From Acidimicrobiales bacterium (GTDB taxonomy: Bacteria > Actinomycetota > Acidimicrobiia > Acidimicrobiales > JAVJTC01), in NCBI GenBank assembly GCA_040219085.1, contig JAVJTC010000004.1, positions 1 through 64,000 on the forward strand: a stretch of DNA of 64,000 nucleotides, given 5' to 3'. Numbering within the stretch: position 1 is the stretch's first letter; the number at the start of each line of letters is the position of its first letter. This document shows positions 1 through 8,293 of this stretch, piece after piece. Both the position numbers and the translations under genes were made by a program. Below the pieces are notes generated by a model, which did not search any database, was not told the DNA's origin, and saw nothing but the letters and a program-made list of their open reading frames with translations.

Positions 1-482
1 GCGCGAGCGTGTTCGACGGCGGCAACAACAACACCGTCGTCGCCATCGACGGCAGCGCCAGCGTGTTCGACGGCGGCAACAACAACACCGTCGTCGCCAT
101 CGACGGCGGCGCGAGCGTGTTCGACGGCGGCAACAACAACACCGTCGTCGCCAACAACGGCGGCGCGAGCGTGTTCGACGGCGGCAACAACAACACCGTC
201 GTCGCCATCGACGGCAGCGCCAGCGTGTTCGACGGCGGCAGGGGCAACACCGTCGTCGCGATCGACGGCGGCGCCAGCGTGTTCGACGGCGACGACAACA
301 CCGCCATCGCCATCTCCAACAGCAGCGCGACCGCAACAGGTGACGCCAACACCGCCACGGCGCTCTTCGACAGCGACGCCACAGCAACCGGAGAGGGCGC
401 AACAGCCATCGCACGCTGGGCGTGCTCCGCTTCGGCGCTGGCCGACTTCAGCTTCGACCTGTGCGGTCTCTTCCAGCCGTAG
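1..482 (+). CDS. 3' end of a repeat protein built of 18-residue units (N-terminus outside the window)
   Basis: The frame is open from the left edge (codons run from base 3) to TAG at 480-482, so the real start lies upstream. About six copies of an 18-residue unit, VFDGGNNNTVVAIDGGAS, follow one another with few changes (one copy has NN for ID, one has RG for NN). After them come degenerate Ala/Thr/Asp-rich units (SSATATGDANTATALF) and a non-repetitive tail with two Cys, ending in Phe-Gln-Pro. Regular spacing, small residues and Asn ladders suggest a beta-solenoid or adhesin-like surface protein; no enzyme motif is visible. Function is not recognised and export cannot be judged without the N-terminus. 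Confidence 0.75.
   Translation, partial: ASVFDGGNNNTVVAIDGSASVFDGGNNNTVVAIDGGASVFDGGNNNTVVANNGGASVFDGGNNNTVVAIDGSASVFDGGRGNTVVAIDGGASVFDGDDNTAIAISNSSATATGDANTATALFDSDATATGEGATAIARWACSASALADFSFDLCGLFQP
9..332 (+). repeat. Six 54-bp tandem repeats inside the coding region
   Basis: Unit starts fall at 9, 63, 117, 171, 225 and 279, exactly 54 bases apart and in frame (18 codons). The first five are almost identical in DNA, so silent positions are conserved too; this points to recent expansion or homogenisation. The array runs off the left edge, so copy number is unknown. Confidence 0.9.
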
Positions 483-542
483 CCATCCCGGGGGACCCGA
501 CGTAAGCATTCATCAGGGTCCCAGGCCGCAGACCAGGCGCAT

Positions 543-1289
543 CTAGCCGGGCCGTCGGAGCCGGGCGGCGGGATCCTGACGGTAGAAGTCGACCAACAGC
601 CCGTACAGGTCAGCCGAGTCCGTCGCCATCTCCACGGGACGGCAGAAGAACGTCTCCGTCGCCACCGCGAACAGTTCCCCGGCGTTGTGCCCCGCGTAGG
701 ACCGCAGCGCGGACGTTCCCTCCCGGGCGGCGTCGAGCTCAGCGGCCACCACCGACTCCCACCGTGCACGGTCCGCGTCGGGCACCGGTGGCGTGCCGTC
801 GAGCACCGAGTCGATCAGGTCGATCTTGTGGGCGAACTCGTGGATGACCACGTTGCGGCCCGCCTCGGGGCGCGCCGCGTTGGCCCGGGCCTGGTTCCAG
901 GCGACCACGACGGGACCGTGGGTCCGGGTGTGACCGGCGACCGGACGCCCGGCGGCCGAGACCACCCCCGGGGCCGGACCGGTCTGGGGGCCCGTCGACC
1001 GCATCGGCCGGGGATGCACGAGGATCGTGTCCACCAGGCGGAACGCGCCCGGGTCGATCTCGAGGATCATCAGCGCTGCCTGGGTCGCCACGACGGTGCA
1101 GACCTCGTCGCTCAACGCGAAGCCGCGCGCCGCCTCCCAGCGCTTCTCGGAGAGCAGAAGGTCCGCCCGCTCACCGAGGCGTTCGCGCTCGTCGTCCTCG
1201 AGCCATCCCCACCACCCCACCCCGGCAGCTGCGATCTCCCGCCAGTCATCAGGCAGACCCAGCCGGGGCCGGGACCAGGGCCAGCGCAC
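543..1289 (-). CDS. mtfA: MtfA/YeeI-family zinc peptidase (M90)
   Basis: 248 residues from a GTG start, close to the usual MtfA length. The metallopeptidase signature HEFAH followed by K-I-D lies near residue 150, and GELFAVATETFF, the downstream conserved stretch of the family, lies near residue 205. In Escherichia coli MtfA is a cytosolic zinc protein that binds the repressor Mlc and has aminopeptidase activity; whether that role holds here is unknown. The gene begins one base after the stop of the upstream amidohydrolase, so it is probably the last gene of the purine transport/deaminase operon. The pairing with purine genes is unusual and its meaning is unclear. Confidence 0.85.
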   Translation of the reverse strand: MRWPWSRPRLGLPDDWREIAAAGVGWWGWLEDDERERLGERADLLLSEKRWEAARGFALSDEVCTVVATQAALMILEIDPGAFRLVDTILVHPRPMRSTGPQTGPAPGVVSAAGRPVAGHTRTHGPVVVAWNQARANAARPEAGRNVVIHEFAHKIDLIDSVLDGTPPVPDADRARWESVVAAELDAAREGTSALRSYAGHNAGELFAVATETFFCRPVEMATDSADLYGLLVDFYRQDPAARLRRPG

Positions 1290-2660
1290 TCAGGCGTTCT
1301 TCCCGAGGGTCGTCGCCGGGCTCGGCGTGGCGCCGGGCAGGTTGCGGCGCCGCTCGAACAGTTCCTCCGCCGCGGCCTGCGCGTTCGCGGCGACCTCGGC
1401 GACGTCCACCGAGACGACCTCGCCGTCCGCTACGAGGCGGCGCCCCTTGACCCAGACGTCGCTCACGTCGCGGCTCGACGCGGAGAAGACGAGGTGCGCG
1501 GGGATGTTGAAGTCGGCACCGTGGAACACCGGCACGAAGTGGATGGCACCGAGATCCACCGCGACGACATCCGCGTCCTTGCCGACCTCGAGCGAACCGG
1601 TCACGTCGTCGAGCCCGAGGGCCTTCGCCCCGGACAGGGTGGCCATGTCCAGGATGTCCCACGGATCCCCGACGGTCGGGTCCAGCGTCGAGACCTTCTG
1701 GAGCAGCGACGCGAACTTCATCTCCTCCAACATGTCGAGGTTGTTGTTCTCCTTCTCGCCGTCGGTGCCGAGCCCGACGGTCATCCCCTGCTCGCGGTAG
1801 AAGCCGATCCGCGCCGGACCCGACGACAGCTTCATGTTCGAACACGGACAGTGGCTCACCGCCGTACCGGTCTGCACCATCAGCTGGACCTCACGGTCGT
1901 CGAACCACACGCCGTGGGCGACCACGGTCTGGTCGCCGAGGATGCCCCGGTTGTAGAACTCCTCGATCGGGCGCCGACCGAACTGGCGCAGACACTCCTG
2001 CACCTCCCAGATGGACTCCGAGGAGTGCGTGTGGATGCCGGTGCCGAACTCCTCCGCGAGCGCGGCCGCCTCGCGGAACATGTCGGCCGAGCAGTACATG
2101 ATGTGCTCGAGCCCCACCCAGGTGCGGACCCGACCGTCCGCGGCGCTGAGATGGGTCTCGAGAAGCCGGCGGTTGGTCTCCATCGTCTCGAAGTAATCGT
2201 AGAGGTCCGCTGTGTAGGGGGCCAGTGTCGCCCTGATGCCGATCTGTTCGGCGGCACGGGCCGAGCCCTCCATGAACCGCCACATGTCGAGAACCGACGT
2301 CGTGCCTCCCCGCAGACCCTCCGTGTAGGCCATCCACGACGCCGCCTCGGCGATCTCGGGCGTCAAGGCGCGGTGGGCGGGGTCCACGTGGTTCTCCAAC
2401 CACTCCCACAGGGCCAGTGACTCGGCGGTGCCCCTCAAGAGCCCGGAGTGGAGGTGGCAGTTGTGGAAGCCGGGCAGGAGGACATGACCGGTCATGTCGA
2501 TCGTGTCCGCGTGCGGAGCCGCCTCGTGACGGTCGACGTCGTCGACGGCCCCCACCGCGGTGATCGTGCCGTCGACGATCAGCACCGAACCGGGGTCGAA
2601 GACGGCCTTCGAGCCCTCCATCGGCAGCACGGTGGCGTTGCGCAGCAGCGTGGTCGTCAT
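1290..2660 (-). CDS. Amidohydrolase, S-adenosylhomocysteine/methylthioadenosine deaminase-like (TrzN/AtzA group)
   Basis: About 456 residues. Metal-site motifs of the amidohydrolase superfamily occur in order: HNCHLH in the first strand, HTHSSES, VAHGVW, the HCPCSNMKL loop and GLGTDGE with the catalytic Asp. The pattern fits hydrolytic deaminases of the MTA/SAH, guanine and 8-oxoguanine deaminase group; the exact substrate cannot be read off. I chose the ATG at 2660 (Met-Thr-Thr-Thr-Leu-Leu) because homologues typically start just before the first beta strand; an ATG at 2672 is also possible. It follows adenine deaminase by about 46 bases and abuts mtfA, so a purine substrate is the likely inference. 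Confidence 0.8.
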   Translation of the reverse strand: MTTTLLRNATVLPMEGSKAVFDPGSVLIVDGTITAVGAVDDVDRHEAAPHADTIDMTGHVLLPGFHNCHLHSGLLRGTAESLALWEWLENHVDPAHRALTPEIAEAASWMAYTEGLRGGTTSVLDMWRFMEGSARAAEQIGIRATLAPYTADLYDYFETMETNRRLLETHLSAADGRVRTWVGLEHIMYCSADMFREAAALAEEFGTGIHTHSSESIWEVQECLRQFGRRPIEEFYNRGILGDQTVVAHGVWFDDREVQLMVQTGTAVSHCPCSNMKLSSGPARIGFYREQGMTVGLGTDGEKENNNLDMLEEMKFASLLQKVSTLDPTVGDPWDILDMATLSGAKALGLDDVTGSLEVGKDADVVAVDLGAIHFVPVFHGADFNIPAHLVFSASSRDVSDVWVKGRRLVADGEVVSVDVAEVAANAQAAAEELFERRRNLPGATPSPATTLGKNA

Positions 2661-2706
2661 CGGTTCTCTCATCTCTGGTCGGTCTGCACCGTCGGCGGAA
2701 GCGACC

Positions 2707-4497
2707 CTAGTCAGGGTCGGTGACCCCCACGACGGGCACGAGTTGCATGGTCGGCGTGTCCACCACGCCCTTGTCGGTCATCCCGACAAGGGGGATGTTC
2801 GGCAGGCACAGGAAGTTCAGCGCATACACCGGCCGGTAGGTGACCGAGCACCCGAGTCGCTCCACCAGCGCCTTCTCCACCGCGACGAGGTCGGACGCGA
2901 CCGCCGCGAGGGGACGGTCCGACAGAAGTCCCGCGATCGGCAGCGCCAACAGGGCGACCACCTCACCCCCTGAGACGACGACGTAGCCGCCGCCGACAGC
3001 GGCGACGGTGTCCGCGGCGAGGGCCATGTCGGCGGGAGAGTCGCCCACGACGACGATGTTGTGGCTGTCGTGGTTGACGGTCGACGCGAACGCGCCACCC
3101 GAGATGCCGAGCCCGCCGACGAATCCGACCGCGGTACCGGCCCCTCCCGAGTGCCTCTCGACGACGGCGATGCGGGCCACGTCGCCGTCTGGTTGGACGA
3201 CACCGTCGACGACGGGCAGCGCCACGGTCCGGCGGGTCTTGGGGCCGCCGAAGTAGACGACCTCGGCGGGCACCTCCGAAGCGCCGTCGAGGGTCGCCGG
3301 GAGCCGGGTGACCAGCGTGGCCGGGTCGACCGGCCCCGGCAGACGGATCGACTCCCGGGCGGCGACGGGCTGGTCGAATGGCGGCGGCTCGGCGCACAGC
3401 TGACCGTCGCGGGCGACGACCGCACCGTGGCGCACCACCGTCGAGACCGAGAACGAGGCGAGGTCGTCGAGCACCACGAGATCAGCGAGTAGGCCCGGGC
3501 TGACCGAACCCCGGTCACGGTCGATGCGCATGAGCTCGGCCGGGTTCAGGCTCGCCATCGCGATCGCGCGCGCCGGTGCCACACCGGCCTCGATCGCCAG
3601 ACGGACGCGGTGATCCAGATGCCCCTCGGCCGCGAGGATGTTCGGGTGGATGTCGTCGGTGCACAGACACAGGCGCCGGGTGTCGACACCGAGGCGCTCG
3701 ATCGTCGCGAACAGCTCCGGCCACTCCTCGGCCGGAAGGCGGTCGATCCGCGGCGTGAGCAGGACCCGCAGACCGCGGCGCAACTGCTCGATCACCTCCG
3801 CGGGGCTCTCCGCCACATGGGTGTCCTCGAGACCCGCTGCCACGCAGGCATCGAGGACGGCGTCGGTGAACCCGGGCAGCTGCCCCCCGACGGTGCGGCC
3901 GAGCGCGACGGCCCCCTCGATACGAGCGAGCGTCGAGGCGTCGGCGTCGAGGATAAGCGCCGGGTTGATGTCACCGCCGAGGGCGACGGCGTCGGGGCGC
4001 GTCAACAGGTCGGTGATGACCGCGTCGTCGAGGTCGTGGCCCGACGTCTCGAGGTGCGGAGGCATCGCCGGCACGCGGCCCGGAACCCGCAGCAACAGGC
4101 TGAGGGGCAGACCGGCCGCCTCGGCGACGAACGCCTCGATCCCTGCGATGCCGCACACGTTGGCGATCTCGTGGGGGTCCTCACACAGCGTGAGCACCCC
4201 CCTCGGGACGATCGCCCTTGCCAGTTCCGTGACCGTGAGGTTCGAGCTCTCGACATGCACGTGGGGGTCGACCAGACCGGGGGCCACGAACAGGCCCGCA
4301 CAGTCGATCACCTCGGTGTCGGCTGTGATCAGGTGCGAGCCCGCAGGTCCCGTCGCCGCGATCCGGTCACCGGCGACCACGACATCCCCGGCGACGAGCT
4401 CGCCGGTGACGACGTTCACGATCGTTCCCCCGGCGAGAACCAGTTCGGCGGGCTCGAGACCCTGGGCCACACGTACGAGTCGGGCTCTGTCGACCAT
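2707..4497 (-). CDS. ade: Adenine deaminase
   Basis: 596 residues, the normal length for bacterial adenine deaminase (adenine to hypoxanthine plus ammonia). It has an N-terminal metal motif DPHVHVESSNLT, EDPHEIANV, a CTDDIHP motif, and the C-terminal family signature FVGGLGISGGAFASTVNHDSH split into two adjacent blocks. An open frame continues upstream to 4644, but ATG at 4497 is preferred: it begins Met-Val-Asp-Arg-Ala, the extension is low-complexity, and a TAGCGT box sits seven bases upstream. The gene lies just downstream of a BMP-type nucleoside transporter and upstream of two more deaminase/peptidase genes. The TAGCGT box suggests it can be transcribed separately from the transporter. 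Confidence 0.92.
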   Translation of the reverse strand: MVDRARLVRVAQGLEPAELVLAGGTIVNVVTGELVAGDVVVAGDRIAATGPAGSHLITADTEVIDCAGLFVAPGLVDPHVHVESSNLTVTELARAIVPRGVLTLCEDPHEIANVCGIAGIEAFVAEAAGLPLSLLLRVPGRVPAMPPHLETSGHDLDDAVITDLLTRPDAVALGGDINPALILDADASTLARIEGAVALGRTVGGQLPGFTDAVLDACVAAGLEDTHVAESPAEVIEQLRRGLRVLLTPRIDRLPAEEWPELFATIERLGVDTRRLCLCTDDIHPNILAAEGHLDHRVRLAIEAGVAPARAIAMASLNPAELMRIDRDRGSVSPGLLADLVVLDDLASFSVSTVVRHGAVVARDGQLCAEPPPFDQPVAARESIRLPGPVDPATLVTRLPATLDGASEVPAEVVYFGGPKTRRTVALPVVDGVVQPDGDVARIAVVERHSGGAGTAVGFVGGLGISGGAFASTVNHDSHNIVVVGDSPADMALAADTVAAVGGGYVVVSGGEVVALLALPIAGLLSDRPLAAVASDLVAVEKALVERLGCSVTYRPVYALNFLCLPNIPLVGMTDKGVVDTPTMQLVPVVGVTDPD

Positions 4498-4510
4498 GGC
4501 AGGCACGCTA
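4498..4510 (-). promoter_or_regulatory. Leaderless-type -10 box for ade
   Basis: On the minus strand TAGCGT (4510-4505) is followed by seven bases and then the ATG at 4497, which puts the expected transcription start at or next to the A of the start codon. No Shine-Dalgarno sequence is present. No clear -35 box was found. Confidence 0.5.
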
Positions 4511-4585
4511 CCGCGCCCGGTGTTTCGGACTCGTGAAAACCGGCGCGTCGACGTCGACGGACCCGGCCCGCATCGGTCGGGCGCC

Positions 4586-5524
4586 TCAGACGTCGGGTCT
4601 GTAGTTGACCCCGAGCGACTTCGGCATCCGAGCCCGCCGGGCACCGATGACGAGGATCACCAGGGCGACGAAGAAGGGGATGGCGCTGAGAGCCTCCGTC
4701 GGCACGTCGTCGGACACGACGTTGCGCAGGTTCGTGCCGAACGCCTCGAAGAACCCGAAGGCGAACGAACCGAGCGCCGCACCCCAGGCGGACCAGCTCG
4801 CCATGATGATCACGATCAGAGCGATGAACCCGCGCCGCGCCGTGATGTTCGGCTCGAAGACGCCGACGAGCCCCACCGAAATCGCGGCGCCGCCGAGACC
4901 CGCGAAGAACCCGGAGATCAACGTCGCGATCGACCGGACCCGCACGACATCCACGCCGCGTGCCGCAGACGCGTCCGGATCCTCACCGACGCCGCGGACC
5001 TTCAGGCCGAACGTCGTGCGCTGCGCGAGCCACCACACGAACGGTACGCAGGCGATGGCGAGCCACGTGATCCAACTGTTCGTCAACAGGCCGTCGCCGA
5101 AGAACCAGATGTCGGAGATCCCGGGGATGTCGATCGTGTCCAGACGGCCGACCTGACGGCGGGCCGCGCCGACATCGTTGGTGAGACGGAAGATGTAGCC
5201 GGTCAGGCCGACCCCGAGGATCGTGATGCCGAACCCGACGACCACCTGGTTCGCGTCGAGACGAAGGCTGAGCACGACCATCACCAGAGCCAGGCCGAGT
5301 CCGGCGAGACCGCCGACGAGGAACCCGACGAGCACGCTCGTCTCCACCGCGGTGTAGAGAGCGGTGAGCGCCCCGACGATCATGTAGCCCTCGATGCCGA
5401 TATTGAGGACACCGGCCCGCTGGGAGAGCGTCTCGCCGAGAGACGCGAAGACCAGGGGCGTCGCGAGCCGTAGACCACCCGAGAAGGTCGCCGTCCAGAA
5501 TGCGAGCGTCATGAGGCGGTCCAT
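4586..5524 (-). CDS. Nucleoside/purine ABC transporter permease (YufQ/NupQ-type)
   Basis: 312 residues, strongly hydrophobic with about eight membrane segments; BPD_transp_2 family. The conserved start with TLSQRAGVLNIGIEGYM and the GL-x-VRGVGEDP loop that touches the ATPase are present (loop around residues 170-180). Its ATG directly abuts the stop of the second permease. In the BMP-type importers of Bacillus, Lactococcus and spirochaetes, two different permeases form the membrane channel for nucleosides, which matches the arrangement here. The adenine deaminase next door supports purine nucleosides or bases as cargo. Confidence 0.88.
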   Translation of the reverse strand: MDRLMTLAFWTATFSGGLRLATPLVFASLGETLSQRAGVLNIGIEGYMIVGALTALYTAVETSVLVGFLVGGLAGLGLALVMVVLSLRLDANQVVVGFGITILGVGLTGYIFRLTNDVGAARRQVGRLDTIDIPGISDIWFFGDGLLTNSWITWLAIACVPFVWWLAQRTTFGLKVRGVGEDPDASAARGVDVVRVRSIATLISGFFAGLGGAAISVGLVGVFEPNITARRGFIALIVIIMASWSAWGAALGSFAFGFFEAFGTNLRNVVSDDVPTEALSAIPFFVALVILVIGARRARMPKSLGVNYRPDV

Positions 5525-6670
5525 CTACCCCTCCCCGCCGGCGGCCACGGGTGGATTCCCCCGGATCAGCGGCATCGTGCGGACCGCGCGCCGCAGCAGG
5601 CGGGCGATCTGGGGCGCGTAGCGCACCGAGAAGCCCAACAGGATCAGCGCCTGGATGACATCGGAGAGGGTGGCGGGGATCCCCTCGCTGGACTGCATCG
5701 ACAGGCCACCGGCCTGAAGTCCGCCGAACAGCAACGCCGCGGCGGCGATGCCCGCCGGTCGGGCACCGCCGAGGAAAGCTACGACGAGCCCGAAGAAGCC
5801 GAGGTCCTCGGCGATGTCCACGTAGACCCGGTCCAACAGGCCCGCGGCCTGGATCCAGCCGACGACACCGGCGGCCGCTCCCGATATGAGCAGGGAGTTG
5901 ACGATCACGCGGTTCGGCGAGACGCCGAGTGAGCCGGCAAGTCGCGGGTTCTCACCGAACAGGTCGTAGCGGAAACCGGGGACCGACCGGATCCAGAGCG
6001 CGAACACGATGCCGATCGCGAGGGCCACGATGACGCCGGCGTGGAAACGGGTCCCCTCGACGACCAGACCGAGCCGCGCGCTGTCGGGGAACGCGTCCGA
6101 CTTGGGCGTGATCGCGGCGTCCTCCTTGAGCGGTCCGTTGAGCAGGTACTCGATCAGCAGGGCGGCGAACTCGGTGAACAGCAGGGTGGAGAGGATCTCG
6201 TTCACGCGCAGGTGGGCCCGCAACAGAGCCGGGATCAGCACCCAGATGGCACCGAAGAACGCACCGCCCGCGGCCACGACCGGGATCGCGACGGGCGCCG
6301 GCGCGCCCTCGAGAAGTTGTGCCGTGACGAGCGCTCCGATCGCCCCGGCGATGACCTGACCCTGAGCCCCGAGACTGATGAGTCCGGCGCGCAGGGCCAC
6401 GGCCGCCCCGTAACCGACAATCGCCAGTGGCGCAGCCCGGGCGAGGGTCTCACCGATGGCGAACTTCGAGCCGAGCGAACCGTCGATGATGGCGCCGTAG
6501 GCGGCGAACGGGTTCTCCCCCGAGATGACGAGGATGATCCCGCCGATGACCAGGGCGCCGAGGATCGCACCGAGGCTCGCGGTGAGACCGACCGTGACGC
6601 GTTCGGCGACGGACTCCGCCTGTACGACCGGTACGACGTCGTCGGTGGCCGTGTCCGCGGGGTCGTTCAC
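5525..6670 (-). CDS. Nucleoside/purine ABC transporter permease (YufP/NupP-type)
   Basis: 381 residues, BPD_transp_2 family, with a short polar N-terminus followed by about nine membrane segments. It carries the family block LRAGLISLGAQGQVIAGAI and the cytoplasmic FRYDLFGENPRLAGSLGV coupling loop. The start overlaps the ATPase stop as GTGA (6667-6670), so the two are translationally coupled. It is the longer partner of the permease at 4586-5524. Together with the ATPase and the BMP lipoprotein it completes a four-gene importer. Confidence 0.88.
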   Translation of the reverse strand: MNDPADTATDDVVPVVQAESVAERVTVGLTASLGAILGALVIGGIILVISGENPFAAYGAIIDGSLGSKFAIGETLARAAPLAIVGYGAAVALRAGLISLGAQGQVIAGAIGALVTAQLLEGAPAPVAIPVVAAGGAFFGAIWVLIPALLRAHLRVNEILSTLLFTEFAALLIEYLLNGPLKEDAAITPKSDAFPDSARLGLVVEGTRFHAGVIVALAIGIVFALWIRSVPGFRYDLFGENPRLAGSLGVSPNRVIVNSLLISGAAAGVVGWIQAAGLLDRVYVDIAEDLGFFGLVVAFLGGARPAGIAAAALLFGGLQAGGLSMQSSEGIPATLSDVIQALILLGFSVRYAPQIARLLRRAVRTMPLIRGNPPVAAGGEG

Positions 6671-8229
6671 GGGACCGTCTCCGTCGCCGGATCCCCGAGC
6701 GGCGCGAGGCCCGACATCGCCGCACCCAGGCGAGCAGCCTCCATCTCCTCGACGGCGAACCGGTCAGTGACGGCGCCGGCGTTGAGGACGATCACCCGGT
6801 GTGCCAGCTCCCGGACCTCGTCGAGGTCCGCCGAGATGATCACGACGGCACCGCCCTGCTCCGCGACGGCGAAGCAACGGTCCCTCATCGTCTTCGCGGC
6901 CTGCGGGTCGAGCCCCTTGGTCGGGCCCGCCGCGACGAGGACGGCGGGGGCCCGCTCGAGCTCGCGAGCGGCCATGAGCTTCTGTTGATTTCCCCCTGAG
7001 AGCGAACCGGCGAGGGCGGCGGGCTCGGGAGGCCGGACGTAGAAGCGCTTCGCGAGTTCCACCGCGTGGCGGGCGATGGGACGCGGCAGGCGGATCATCA
7101 GCTTCTGGAACTGCGAATCGCGCGAGCGCCGCGCCGTCGCGTTGTCCGCGAGGGTGAAGCCGTGCGCCAACCCGGTGGCCCGGTCCTCGTGGAGATGGGA
7201 CACCCCCGCCCCGATCGCGCGGCGCGCCGATCCGGTGACGTCGAGCCCGTCGACGGTGACCGTTCCGGTCGTGGGCTTCTCCTGTCCGGTCAGCACGGAC
7301 GCGAGCGCCTCCTGGCCGTTGCCGGCCACACCGACCACGCCGACGATCTCGCCGCCGCACACCTCGAAGGACACGTCATCGAGACCGACCGCGTGCTCAT
7401 AGGAGATGGAGAGGCCCTCCGCCCGCATCCGGACGTCGCCGAGGGTCGGTCGGGGTCGCTCGACCTCGAGGAGCCTGATGTCGCCGACCATCAACTCGGC
7501 GACCTGATGCAGATCGGCATTCCGCACGTCCTCGCCCGCGACGATCACCTCTCCCTGGCGCAGCACCGTCAGGCGATCGGCGAGCTCGACGAGCTCCGGT
7601 AGCCGGTGTGAGATGTAGATGATGGGCGTGCCCTCGTCGCGCAGGCGACGGCAGAGCCGGATGAGCGAGTCGACCTCGCGTGGACCCAGCGCCGAGCTCG
7701 GCTCGTCGAGGATCAGCAGCCTGGCACCCCACGCGACACCGATGAGGATCTCGACCTGTTGGCGCACGGCGAGCGGCAGATCGTCGATCAACTTGTCGCC
7801 GGTCGCCGACACTCCCAGCGACAGGCCGAGCTCGTCGCTCATCTTCTCGATCTCGGCCCGGGCCGAGCGGGCGTCGAAGACGAAGGCGGCGCCGGGGCGG
7901 CCGAGCTGGAGGTTCTCGGCGACGGTGAGACCCCGGACCAACGACAGCTGCTGGCGGACGTGGGCGACACCGGCTGCCGCACCCTCGGATCTGCTCGTCG
8001 GTGCGTAGGGCTCGCCGAACAGCGTCATCGTGCCGCTGTCGGGGGGCAGCGAACCGGCGACGATCTTGGCGAGGGTGGACTTCCCGGCCCCGTTCTCGCC
8101 CACGAGAGCGTGGATCTCACCATGGCGCAGCGTGAAGTCGACCTCGGTTAGCGCCCGGATCGCGCCGAACCGACGGGAGATCCCCGACGCCTGCAGCGCC
8201 ACGGAACCCCCGCCGGTCGACGTGTTCAC
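6667..8229 (-). CDS. Nucleoside/purine ABC transporter ATPase with two ABC domains (YufO/NupO-type)
   Basis: 520 residues from GTG at 8229 (Met-Asn-Thr-Ser-Thr). The first ABC domain has Walker A GENGAGKST and Walker B LLILDEPSSALG. The second has the degenerate Walker A GVAGNGQEA and signature LSGGNQQK followed by a modified Walker B (VLVAAGPTKGLD). An intact first site and altered second site is normal for RbsA/BMP-type fused ATPases. An open frame extends upstream to 8625, but that region is Arg/Ser-rich shadow of the BMP gene and contains no plausible earlier start next to a ribosome site. A GTG at 8205 is an alternative start. Confidence 0.88.
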   Translation of the reverse strand: MNTSTGGGSVALQASGISRRFGAIRALTEVDFTLRHGEIHALVGENGAGKSTLAKIVAGSLPPDSGTMTLFGEPYAPTSRSEGAAAGVAHVRQQLSLVRGLTVAENLQLGRPGAAFVFDARSARAEIEKMSDELGLSLGVSATGDKLIDDLPLAVRQQVEILIGVAWGARLLILDEPSSALGPREVDSLIRLCRRLRDEGTPIIYISHRLPELVELADRLTVLRQGEVIVAGEDVRNADLHQVAELMVGDIRLLEVERPRPTLGDVRMRAEGLSISYEHAVGLDDVSFEVCGGEIVGVVGVAGNGQEALASVLTGQEKPTTGTVTVDGLDVTGSARRAIGAGVSHLHEDRATGLAHGFTLADNATARRSRDSQFQKLMIRLPRPIARHAVELAKRFYVRPPEPAALAGSLSGGNQQKLMAARELERAPAVLVAAGPTKGLDPQAAKTMRDRCFAVAEQGGAVVIISADLDEVRELAHRVIVLNAGAVTDRFAVEEMEAARLGAAMSGLAPLGDPATETVP

Positions 8230-8293
8230 GCTTCTGGTACCGGGTTCGGCGGGACCGGACCCGACATGGACTCGTTCACCGTTGCGTGGCCGG

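Noticed and set aside
9-332. 54-bp repeats as a CRISPR array
   Set aside because: Repeats are contiguous, in frame and have no unique spacers.
687-2420. 577-codon open frame on the plus strand
   Set aside because: It runs antisense to the mtfA and amidohydrolase genes, is rich in Arg/His/Asp/Val and shows no domain. Third-position GC bias makes such shadows long.
3638-5473. 611-codon open frame on the plus strand over ade and a permease
   Set aside because: Ser/Arg/Thr-rich antisense shadow without motifs; the minus-strand genes explain the region fully.
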